Source: DASUKL01 sp036278755 (GTDB lineage: Bacteria > Chloroflexota > Limnocylindria > Limnocylindrales > CSP1-4). Taken from it: a stretch of 6,490 bases of DNA. Below the pieces are notes generated by a model. The model was not told where the DNA came from. It did no database searches and saw only the letters and a program-made list of their open reading frames with translations. Made by a program: the position numbers and the translations under genes. The stretch covers positions 1-6,490 of the forward strand of contig DASUKL010000062.1 of NCBI GenBank assembly GCA_036278755.1, given 5' to 3'. This document shows, piece after piece, positions 1 to 6,051 of this stretch (positions within the stretch are counted from its first letter, which is position 1; each line of letters begins with the position of its first letter).

Positions 1-980
1 CGACCATCACAGGGTCGGCTCCAGCGCTCCCGTCCGAGCCGGGGGTCGACCCGACCAGCTCCTCGCCGAGCTCAGCCCTCGCGGATCCCACGCTGGCCAG
101 CCCAAGCACGAGCCCGACACCGTCGCCCTCGACGGCCGGGCCATCGTCGAGGCCGGGAGCCGGGGCGGCGGGCATCGACGGCAGCGGCGGGAGCCCGACC
201 GCGGGCGGCTCGGCGGATGGTGGGCCGAGCCTGGGCCCGCTGACCGACGCGCTGCCGCCCTTCGGCTCGGATGCCTGGTTCCGCCTGGCGGCCGAGTCCC
301 TCGCAGCCAGCACGACGGCCTCGACGGCCATGGCCCTGGCCCTCTTCGGCCTGCGCCGCCGCCGCGAGGAGGACGAGGACGAGGGCAAGGCCACGAACCC
401 GTACCAGCTGCCGTCCGAACCACTCGACCCGATCGTCGCCGCCACGCAGAGCGGCAGCCCGGCCGCGTCGCCGGCGGCCGGTGACCCCGAGGCCAGCATG
501 CCTCGCTGGCGCCGGCCCTCCCTGCGCGCGGCGCGGCGGTCCGACCCGACCGTCGACCTGGGCGTCGTGGAGGCCGAACGGCTGACCTTCGAGCACGGCA
601 TCGTCCATCCCACCGGCGAGCGCGAGCTGCGCCGCATCCGCTATCGCATGGTCCGCCTGGGTGACGGGCCTGACGAGATCCTCAGCACCGAGATCGGCCG
701 CCTCGACGAAGGCGACGAGGTGGAGCTGTTGAAGCGCTCCGGCGCCTACTGGCAGGTCCGCACCCCGCTGGGCCAGGTCGGCTGGGTCCATCGCATGACC
801 TTGGGCGAGCTCCTGCCGCCGGATCCGACGCGCATCCCGGCCGGCGGCGGAGAGCTTGACCCGGACGTCCTGGCGGCCTATGGCGAGTCGCAGCTCCGCA
901 TGCACGGCGCCCTGCGCGACGTGCCGGTCGGGGAAGGGCTGGCCAGCCGCATGATCCGGGAGCGGTTGAGCCACCGCTGA
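1..980 (+). CDS. Membrane-anchored SH3-like domain protein, 5' end missing
   Basis: The reading frame is open from the left edge (first full codon at 3) to TGA at 978-980, giving 325 visible residues; the start lies outside the window. An ATG at 330 is in frame, but the sequence before it has coding character and a coherent protein, so I do not take it as the start. Visible residues 1-90 are a Pro/Ser/Thr/Gly-rich low-complexity segment, as in extracellular linkers. Residues 95-118 are a moderately hydrophobic Ala/Leu-rich stretch followed by four Arg (119-122) and an acidic run (EEDEDEG), which looks like one membrane segment with a stop-transfer signal. Residues about 212-270 resemble a bacterial SH3-like fold: alternating beta-type residues with the motif YWQVRTPLGQVGWVH. 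The remaining C-terminal tail is not recognised. By the positive-inside rule the SH3-like part would be cytoplasmic, which is unusual. Function is unknown; ligand binding or scaffolding at the envelope is a guess. Confidence 0.72.
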   Translation, partial: TITGSAPALPSEPGVDPTSSSPSSALADPTLASPSTSPTPSPSTAGPSSRPGAGAAGIDGSGGSPTAGGSADGGPSLGPLTDALPPFGSDAWFRLAAESLAASTTASTAMALALFGLRRRREEDEDEGKATNPYQLPSEPLDPIVAATQSGSPAASPAAGDPEASMPRWRRPSLRAARRSDPTVDLGVVEAERLTFEHGIVHPTGERELRRIRYRMVRLGDGPDEILSTEIGRLDEGDEVELLKRSGAYWQVRTPLGQVGWVHRMTLGELLPPDPTRIPAGGGELDPDVLAAYGESQLRMHGALRDVPVGEGLASRMIRERLSHR

Positions 981-1002
981 TCGACGGGCGGTTGGGCGCG
1001 GC

Positions 1003-1008
1003 TATCCT
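1003..1008 (+). promoter_or_regulatory. -10-like hexamer of the LuxR-type regulator, probably leaderless
   Basis: The hexamer TATCCT matches the TAnnnT pattern of a -10 element and ends exactly 6 bases before the ATG at 1015, so transcription would begin at or next to the start codon. It lies in the 34-base gap after the previous gene's stop. No purine-rich ribosome-binding site precedes the ATG. I see no convincing -35 hexamer at 16-18 bases further upstream. Confidence 0.45.
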
Positions 1009-1014
1009 GTGCCC

Positions 1015-4000
1015 ATGGCCTTCGTGGGTCGGGAGCCCGAACTGGCTCGGCTGGCGGGGGCGCTGGAGCGGGCCGCCCGGGGCGAGCGGAGCACGGTCGC
1101 CCTGGTCGGCCGGTCCGGTGTGGGCCTGACCAGGCTCCTCGACGAGGTGGTGATCCGGCTGGCGGACCTGCCGGGCCTGGTGCTCGTGCGGGGGGCGGGC
1201 CAGGAACCGCGGGCCGGCGAGCCCTACGCTGCGCTGCGGGACGGGCTGCATCGCCTCCTCAGCGGGCTGTCCGAGGCCCGCCTGGCCGAAGTCGTGGGCC
1301 CCGCGGCGGCCGTCCTCGAGCCGCTCCTGCCCCAGCTGGCGGCGCGCTTCCCGGCCGACCCCGACAGTCCCGGCGAGCCCATGGTCGTCGCCTCGGACCA
1401 GGCCAGCGGCCGCTTCTGCGAGGCCGTCGTGGGGCTCCTCGAGCGGGTGGCCGGCGAAGGCACCGTGCTCCTCATCGTCGAGGACCTGCACTGGGCGGAC
1501 CCGGGCACGCGGCGCCTGGTCGAGACGCTCCTGCGCATCCGCCGGCCGGCCCGGCTGTGCCTCGTCCTGACCTACCGGCCGGCCGAGCTGCACATCCACC
1601 ACCCGGCCTGGTCTACGGCCCGGGCCATGGCCGAGGATCCGGAGGTGGAGACGATCGAGGTCCAGCCCCTGGATCGGGCCGAGGTCGCCCGGCTCCTCGA
1701 GTCGCTGTCCGACGGTCGGCCGCCGGCCTCGTTCCTGGCTGCCGCGATGGAAGGCTCGGGCGGCATCCCGCTCCTGGTGGAGCAACTCACCGTGGCTCGT
1801 GACGAGGGCCATCGAGTCCGCCTCTCGGAGCCGTTCGAGGAGATCCTGCGGGCGCGCCTGGAGCCCCTGAGCGTGGGGGCGCGGCGCTGCCTCCGCCTCC
1901 TGGCCGCGGCCCGCCGGCCGCTGACCGTGGGCCTCATCCGGCGGGTCGAGCTGCCCGGCGGCCACCTGCCGGCGGAGGCCATCGAGGAGGCCGTGGCCAG
2001 CGGCGTGGCCCGGCTCTTCCCGGCCCACGCCGCGAGCCTGCCCCTGGGCAGCCTGCCGGCCGCGGTGGCGGAGGACGCGCGGACGGGCGCCCGAGCCTCT
2101 CGGGGGGCACGCGACGGACGGGGACAGGGGGGCCGGTCGCGTACCGGCGGCCCGCGTGCGAGCGATTCACCTGCCGGCCAGTGGCGTGCCAGCCAGCTGC
2201 GCTCGAATCAGCTGGTCGGCCTGCGGCACGAGCGCTACGCGGAAGCCCTCGAGGCTCTGGGCCTGCCGGCCGAGCAGCAGCCCATCCACGCCGCCCTGGC
2301 CCGGGCCCTCACGGACGCCCCGGCCGAGCAGGCCTGGCACCTCGGCGCGGCGATGCGCTTCGCCGCAGCCCGCAACGCGCATCTAGCCGCTGGTCTGGCG
2401 GCGGAGGCGATCGAGCCCGGCGGCACGGCCCTCTTCCACTACCTACGCGTGCTGGAGCTGGCCGATGCCTACGAGGCCCGGGTGCCGCGCCTGAGCATGC
2501 CCCTGCCGCGGCTCCTTGCCCGGTCCGCCGAGGCCGCCTTCGCGGCCAGCCAGGCTCGCCGTGCGGCGAGCCTGCTCGAACAGGCCATCGCCCTGGCCAC
2601 GGCCACGGGTAACGTGGAACGCGCGGCCCCTGCCGTGGCCTCGCGGCGGGCCCTGGAGGGCGAGTTGGGCACGATGTACGTGCGCCTGGGCCAGTACCGC
2701 TCGGCGGCCGGCGACGTGCCGGGGGCGCTGGCGGCGCTCGAGTCGGCCGTCGACATCGTGCCCGCCTCCCGCGTCGCCGAGCGGGGCACGGTCTTCGCCG
2801 CCCTGGCCCAGCAGCTGATGCTGGACGGCCGCTTCGAGCAGAGCGCCCGGGCCGCGCGGCGGGTCCGCGATCTGGCCGGCGGGGCGGCCGCCGACGATGG
2901 GGGCGTGGCTCCGGCCGACCTGGGCAGCGCGACCTGCACCCTGGGCGTGGACCAGGCCTACCTGGGTGACGTGGCCGGTGGCCTGGCCCTGCTTGAGGAG
3001 GCGACCGAACTGGCCCAGCGCGCCGGCCGCTTGGACGACCTCATGCGGGCCTACGCCAACCGCATGCTGCTGCTCGAGATGGATGTCCGCCTGGACGCGG
3101 CCATCGAGGTCGCCCGGCAGGGCATCGCGGCCTGCCGCCGCTGGGGTGGCGAGGCCGCCTATGGGGCGCTGTTGCGCGGGAACGTGGCCGGCATCCTGCT
3201 GAGCCTGGGCCGCTGGGCCGAGGCCGAGACGGAGGCCCGGGCGGCCCTGGACTGGAGCCCCGGCCGCCTGGCCACGTTCCCCCTCCACATCCTGGGCACG
3301 GTGCTCGTGGAGTCGCGGGCCGACGAGGACGCCAGTCGCGTGGTGGGCCAGATCCTGCTGCAGCTCCAGGAGGCTGGCGAGGGGCAGTGGACGGCCGCGG
3401 TCCAGCGCCTGGCCGTGTCGGAGGCGCTGTGGCGGGAGGATCCGGCCGAAGCCCTGCGGGCGGCCCGGCGGGGTTGGGAGCAGGCCCGGTCGGCCGACGA
3501 CTGGCGCGAGGTGGTCTGGTCGGCGTCGACAGCAGCCGAGGCGGCGGCTGCCCTGGCCGAGGCCGCTCGGACGCACCATGACGTGGTCACCCTGGCGGCC
3601 ATGGCCGAGCTGGCCGCGGAGGTGACGGCCGAGGCCGAGCGCCAGCTGGCTCGGGTCCAGGTCCAGGAGAACGATCCCTCGTCCCGCGAGCCGATCCTCG
3701 AGGCCCGTACGGCCCGGGCCCACCTGGCTCGCTGCCGCGGCCGATCCGATCCGGCCGCCTGGGCCGAGATCGCGGCCGGCTGGCGGGCCCTGCATACCCC
3801 CTACCCTGAAGCCAAGGCCCGCTGGTGGCAGGCCGAGGCCGCGCTGCAGGCCGGCGATCGGGCCCGGGCCCGATCGGCCATCCAGGAGAGCTGGGCCCTG
3901 GCCGCGGCCCTGCCGGCCCGTCCGTTGATGCGTGAGCTCCGGCGCCTCGCCGGCCGAGCTCGTATCCGCCTGGCGGGCGAGGCGGCCGAGGGCGACCACG

Positions 4001-4386
4001 ACCTGGCCGGGCCGGACGCCGTCCACGACGCGGGGGCGCAGGGCGGGATGGTGGCCGTCGGTCCGGGACCCGAGCGGGGCCCCGATGCCCGCACCCCGGT
4101 GAGCGTGGCCGGCCTCGAGGAGCGCCTCCGGGGTGTGCCCGGCCCGCTGGCCGACCCGTTCAAGCTCAGCCCGCGCGAGCTCGAGGTCCTGGCCCTCATC
4201 GTCCAGGGCGGCACGAACCGCGACATCGCCCGGCGGCTCTTCATCAGCGACCGAACCGTGGGGGTCCACGTCCGCAACATCCTGGCCAAGCTCGGGGTGT
4301 CGGGCCGGATCGAGGCGGCCAACGTGGCCATCCGCCTGGGACTCGTGGCGGTGCCCAGCTCGGTGCGCCTGGCGCCGGGCGTCTGA
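1015..4386 (+). CDS. Large LuxR-family regulator (AAA/STAND ATPase, TPR-like repeats, HTH)
   Basis: This 1123-residue protein has the MalT/LAL-type layout of a nucleotide-dependent transcription regulator. The N-terminus (FVGREPELARL, residues 3-13) is typical of AAA_16-type ATPases. Walker A is at residues 32-39 (GRSGVGLT) with Leu38 where the catalytic Lys is expected. Walker B with its usual extension is at 152-162 (LLIVEDLHWAD), and a TYRPAEL sensor-like motif follows at about 184. A winged-helix-like region leads to an Arg/Gly/Ser-rich insert (about 360-398) and an LRHERYAEAL motif. Residues about 410-985 are Ala/Leu-rich amphipathic helices in TPR-like array, probably the effector- or partner-sensing part. 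A Gly/Asp/Ala linker (988-1038) precedes the LuxR HTH (about 1051-1106; LSPRELEVLAL, then GGTNRDIARRLFISDRTV and HVRNILAKLGV). ATG 1015 is preferred over GTG 1009 because of the start of the conserved domain and the -10 spacing. Target genes and signal cannot be told from the sequence. Confidence 0.93.
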   Translation: MAFVGREPELARLAGALERAARGERSTVALVGRSGVGLTRLLDEVVIRLADLPGLVLVRGAGQEPRAGEPYAALRDGLHRLLSGLSEARLAEVVGPAAAVLEPLLPQLAARFPADPDSPGEPMVVASDQASGRFCEAVVGLLERVAGEGTVLLIVEDLHWADPGTRRLVETLLRIRRPARLCLVLTYRPAELHIHHPAWSTARAMAEDPEVETIEVQPLDRAEVARLLESLSDGRPPASFLAAAMEGSGGIPLLVEQLTVARDEGHRVRLSEPFEEILRARLEPLSVGARRCLRLLAAARRPLTVGLIRRVELPGGHLPAEAIEEAVASGVARLFPAHAASLPLGSLPAAVAEDARTGARASRGARDGRGQGGRSRTGGPRASDSPAGQWRASQLRSNQLVGLRHERYAEALEALGLPAEQQPIHAALARALTDAPAEQAWHLGAAMRFAAARNAHLAAGLAAEAIEPGGTALFHYLRVLELADAYEARVPRLSMPLPRLLARSAEAAFAASQARRAASLLEQAIALATATGNVERAAPAVASRRALEGELGTMYVRLGQYRSAAGDVPGALAALESAVDIVPASRVAERGTVFAALAQQLMLDGRFEQSARAARRVRDLAGGAAADDGGVAPADLGSATCTLGVDQAYLGDVAGGLALLEEATELAQRAGRLDDLMRAYANRMLLLEMDVRLDAAIEVARQGIAACRRWGGEAAYGALLRGNVAGILLSLGRWAEAETEARAALDWSPGRLATFPLHILGTVLVESRADEDASRVVGQILLQLQEAGEGQWTAAVQRLAVSEALWREDPAEALRAARRGWEQARSADDWREVVWSASTAAEAAAALAEAARTHHDVVTLAAMAELAAEVTAEAERQLARVQVQENDPSSREPILEARTARAHLARCRGRSDPAAWAEIAAGWRALHTPYPEAKARWWQAEAALQAGDRARARSAIQESWALAAALPARPLMRELRRLAGRARIRLAGEAAEGDHDLAGPDAVHDAGAQGGMVAVGPGPERGPDARTPVSVAGLEERLRGVPGPLADPFKLSPRELEVLALIVQGGTNRDIARRLFISDRTVGVHVRNILAKLGVSGRIEAANVAIRLGLVAVPSSVRLAPGV
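2092..2208 (+). other. Arg/Gly/Ser-rich insert with atypical codon use inside the regulator
   Basis: These 39 codons (residues 360-398) form a low-complexity, probably disordered segment rich in Arg, Gly, Ser and Ala between the winged-helix part and the helical repeats. By my count 12 of the 39 codons end in A or T (for example cga, tct, gca, gga, cgt, tca, cct, aat), whereas the flanking codons almost always end in G or C. Neither of the other two forward frames shows clean GC3 periodicity here. The stretch contains two runs of six G and one of four G. It may be a linker under weak selection, a small insertion, or the trace of a pair of compensating frameshifts; I cannot choose between these. 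Confidence 0.5.
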
Positions 4387-4420
4387 CCCCGATCCGCCGG
4401 CCTGTTCCGCGCTTGTGGCT

Positions 4421-4426
4421 CACAAT
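4421..4426 (+). promoter_or_regulatory. -10-like hexamer of the cupredoxin gene, probably leaderless
   Basis: CACAAT matches the -10 consensus at the A2, A4, A5 and T6 positions and ends exactly 6 bases before the ATG at 4433, the same geometry as upstream of the LuxR-type gene. The only G-rich run (4427-4430) is too close to the ATG to act as a ribosome-binding site. No clear -35 is visible. The 46-base gap after the regulator has no recognisable terminator hairpin, so read-through from the regulator is possible as well. Confidence 0.38.
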
Positions 4427-4432
4427 GGGGCC

Positions 4433-4987
4433 ATGAATCCCTCATCTCTGCGCGTCCTGCGCACCGGGCTCCCCATGGGCGCGGCGCTCCTCCTCATCGC
4501 GGCCTGTGGTTCGAGTGGCGCGGCCAACTGGACCTACGCCCCGCCCACCACGACGCCGGCACCTTCGGCCTCGGCTTCACCCACGGCCTCGGCGACAGCG
4601 TCGGCTTCGGAGACGGCTGGTTCGTCGGCCAGCCCCAGCGCCAGCGCCGCAGGCGGGTCGGGCGACAACGTCATCGACCTGACCGAAACGGCTGACCTGC
4701 GCATCGTCGACGCCTCGGGCCAGCAGGCCACCAGCATCAAGGTCACCAAGGGTCAGACCTACACGTTCAACATCACCAACACGGCCGGCTTCGACCACGA
4801 CTTCTACATCGGCGCCGACGCCGATCTCCAGGCCGGCACCACGGCCGCCCTGACAGGCCTGCCGGCCTTCTCGAGCGGGACCAAGACGTTCACCTACACC
4901 TTCGACAGTGACGGCCCGCTGAACTTCGGCTGCACGATCCCGGGCCACTACACGACCATGCATGGGACGTTCGACATCGGGTCCTGA
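4433..4987 (+). CDS. Cupredoxin (plastocyanin-like) lipoprotein
   Basis: The 184-residue protein begins with a lipoprotein signal peptide: Arg at 7 and 10, a hydrophobic core (about 12-24) and the lipobox IAAC with Cys25 as the lipidation site. Residues about 38-77 are a low-complexity Ala/Ser/Thr/Pro spacer that would hold the domain away from the membrane. The C-terminal domain (about 79-182) is a beta-rich cupredoxin fold. Candidate type 1 copper ligands are His122 in FDHDFYIG and the loop FGCTIPGHYTTMHG with Cys167, His172 and Met176. The role would be copper binding or single-electron transfer on the outer face of the membrane; the redox partner is not in view. ATG 4433 is chosen because the signal peptide starts there; the frame is open further upstream, but only as an overlap with the regulator gene. 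It lies 20 bases before the AlaX gene and could share its transcript. Confidence 0.88.
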   Translation: MNPSSLRVLRTGLPMGAALLLIAACGSSGAANWTYAPPTTTPAPSASASPTASATASASETAGSSASPSASAAGGSGDNVIDLTETADLRIVDASGQQATSIKVTKGQTYTFNITNTAGFDHDFYIGADADLQAGTTAALTGLPAFSSGTKTFTYTFDSDGPLNFGCTIPGHYTTMHGTFDIGS

Positions 4988-5007
4988 GTGAGGCGCACGG
5001 GCCGGCC

Positions 5008-5766
5008 ATGACCGATCCGATCTACGCCCGCGACGCCTACGCGCGCTCGATCGAGGCGGCCGTGACCGCCACGGAGCGGGATGCGTCGGGCGCCTGGGTG
5101 GTCCTGGATCGGACGGTCTTCTATCCGGGCGGCGGCGGCCAGCCGTCCGACCAAGGCCGCCTGGTGGCCTCGGACGGGCGGGCCTGGACGGTCAGCGGGG
5201 CCCGCAAGTCGGGCTCCGACGTCGTCCATGTGCTGGACAGCGAGGACGGTGCGGCGGGCGTGGGCGGGGTGGAGCTCCCGGCCGTCGGCCAGACCATCAC
5301 GGCCGAGCTCGACTGGGAGCGCCGCCATCAGCTCATGCGCACCCACACCGCGCTCCACGCCCTGTGTGGCGTCGTGTGGCGCGACTACGGCGCGCAGGTC
5401 ACGGGCGGCAACATGGAGCCGTTGAGCGGCCGGATGGACTTCGAGTTCGAGACCCTCAGTGGCGAGCTCGTGGGGGAGATCGAGGCTCGCGTCAACGTCG
5501 CCCTGGCCGAGGGCCACGAGGTCCGGGTCAAGGTCCTGCCGCGCGACGAGGCCTTCGCGATCCCGGACCTCATCCGGACCAAGATCAACCTCCTGCCGCC
5601 CGGCATCGCCGAGATCCGGACCATCGAGATCGTGGGCCTCGACCTCCAGGCCGATGGCGGCACGCACGTGGCCAACACCAGCGAGGTCGGCCGCATCGTG
5701 GTCACCGGCTACGAGTCGAAGGGCCGCATCAACAAGCGCATCCGCATCTCGGTCCAGGACGCCTGA
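5008..5766 (+). CDS. AlaX-type stand-alone alanyl-tRNA editing protein
   Basis: This 252-residue protein matches the trans-editing AlaX-M group, related to the editing domain of alanyl-tRNA synthetase, which hydrolyses Ser or Gly mischarged onto tRNA-Ala in the cytoplasm. The glycine-rich motif FYPGGGGQPSDQG is at residues 38-50. The first zinc-binding half HTALH (His113, His117) is present, followed by VTGGNM (131-136). The second half, ADGGTHVANTSEVG, has His220, but Asp216 stands where the family's C-x3-H motif usually has Cys. The C-terminal ESKGRINKRIRI (236-247) matches the basic end of the editing domain. There is no aminoacylation domain, so it is not a fragment of AlaRS. The start at ATG 5008 fits the family length and gives a 20-base gap from the cupredoxin stop; no strong ribosome-binding site is seen (GAGG lies 14 bases away). 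It is probably translated from the cupredoxin transcript. The functional link to the cupredoxin is unclear. Confidence 0.92.
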   Translation: MTDPIYARDAYARSIEAAVTATERDASGAWVVLDRTVFYPGGGGQPSDQGRLVASDGRAWTVSGARKSGSDVVHVLDSEDGAAGVGGVELPAVGQTITAELDWERRHQLMRTHTALHALCGVVWRDYGAQVTGGNMEPLSGRMDFEFETLSGELVGEIEARVNVALAEGHEVRVKVLPRDEAFAIPDLIRTKINLLPPGIAEIRTIEIVGLDLQADGGTHVANTSEVGRIVVTGYESKGRINKRIRISVQDA

Positions 5767-5781
5767 TCGGCGCCTGATCAC
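5760..5781 (+). repeat. 11-bp imperfect tandem repeat over the AlaX stop codon
   Basis: CGCCTGATCGG (5760-5770) is followed at once by CGCCTGATCAC (5771-5781); 9 of the 11 positions are identical. The first copy holds the AlaX stop codon TGA (5764-5766). It looks like a small slippage duplication with later change at the end of one unit. Confidence 0.6.
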
Positions 5782-6007
5782 GCCCCGGGACGTCTGGGGC
5801 CCGGCCTCGAGCCCGCGGTCTCAGGTGCCCGCCCTGCCGCCTGGTGCCTGTGATCATCACCGGTGCTCAAGTGCGGTCACGACCGTGCTCGATGGGTGGC
5901 CCCAGCTGCGATCCGGGAGGGTGATCCTGCACGCTCGACGCTCGGATCGAGTCCCCGGAGTGATCACGGCGGCCGCTCGGCGCTGACGTGCGGGCAGATC
6001 GAAGGGG
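5767..6007 (+). other. Intergenic region without a recognisable gene
   Basis: About 240 bases between the AlaX stop and the promoter-like sequence of the oxidoreductase. Open frames here carry many A/T-ending codons and no family motif, so I do not call a gene on either strand. Small dyads are present: gcccc/ggggc arms (5782-5786 and 5796-5800), the palindrome CACCGGTG (5858-5865), CGGTC/GACCG arms with a 2-base centre (5874-5885), CTCGA/TCGAG arms (5934-5938 and 5947-5951), and the palindrome GTGATCAC (5960-5967). TGATCA occurs three times (5775, 5851, 5961). None is followed by a T-run, so there is no classical intrinsic terminator. Operators are possible but unsupported. Confidence 0.5.
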
Positions 6008-6013
6008 CATGAT
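6008..6013 (+). promoter_or_regulatory. -10-like hexamer before the first ATG of the duplicated start region
   Basis: CATGAT has the A2 and T6 of a -10 element and ends exactly 6 bases before the ATG at 6020, the same spacing as for the regulator and cupredoxin genes. A weak -35-like CTGACG lies at 5983-5988 with a long 19-base spacer. If it is used, the transcript would begin at the first copy of the duplicated start, not at the start of the oxidoreductase itself. Confidence 0.3.
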
Positions 6014-6051
6014 GGCCCGATGAAGATCGATATGGCCCGATGAAGATCGAT
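6012..6051 (+). repeat. Perfect 20-bp tandem duplication over the oxidoreductase start
   Basis: The unit ATGGCCCGATGAAGATCGAT occurs at 6012-6031 and again at 6032-6051 with no mismatch and no spacer. Each copy holds the start codon and first codons (ATG AAG ATC GAT) of the oxidoreductase together with about 8 bases upstream. As 20 is not a multiple of 3, the first copy cannot extend the protein in frame. Perfect identity suggests a recent slippage event, or an assembly or sequencing artefact. Confidence 0.92.
6020..6043 (+). CDS. Seven-codon leader ORF created by the duplication (MKIDMAR)
   Basis: The ATG in the first repeat copy (6020) opens a reading frame of seven codons, M-K-I-D-M-A-R, ending at TGA 6041-6043. 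That stop overlaps the oxidoreductase ATG at 6040-6042 in the four bases ATGA, the arrangement used for translational coupling. The first four codons are the same as those of the oxidoreductase because both come from the repeat unit. If transcription starts near 6020, ribosomes would meet this ORF first. Its use is inferred only; it may simply be a by-product of the duplication. Confidence 0.3.
   Translation: MKIDMAR

Noticed and set aside
330..980. ATG at 330 as the start of a separate gene for the SH3-like protein
   Set aside because: The frame is open to the left edge with coherent coding sequence, and this ATG lies inside the hydrophobic segment, so starting there would cut the membrane helix.
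682..4269. Long open frames on the minus strand opposite the regulator (448 and 608 codons)
   Set aside because: They lie fully antisense to a gene with clear ATPase and HTH motifs. In high-GC genes with strong third-position bias, stop codons are rare on the opposite strand. Their translations are Gly/Arg/Ala/Pro/His-rich with no family motif.
4544..4664. Repetitive tcg/gcc-type sequence in the cupredoxin gene as a possible DNA repeat or array
   Set aside because: It codes in frame for an Ala/Ser/Thr/Pro spacer after a lipobox, a common feature of lipoproteins; units are not regular enough for a DNA repeat family or a CRISPR array.
4988..5011. GTG-started seven-codon ORF between cupredoxin and AlaX, ending in an ATGA overlap with the AlaX start
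   Set aside because: It resembles the leader ORF before the oxidoreductase, but starts with GTG, has no ribosome-binding site or promoter-like hexamer, and lies inside a likely operon gap; chance is the simplest explanation.
4948..5781. 277-codon open frame on the minus strand opposite the AlaX gene
   Set aside because: It is antisense to a gene with intact editing-domain motifs and shows no recognisable domain or plausible start context.
5782..5800. Hairpin after AlaX as an intrinsic terminator
   Set aside because: The arms gcccc/ggggc are only 5 bp with a 9-base loop and no T-run follows, so it does not meet the usual terminator pattern.
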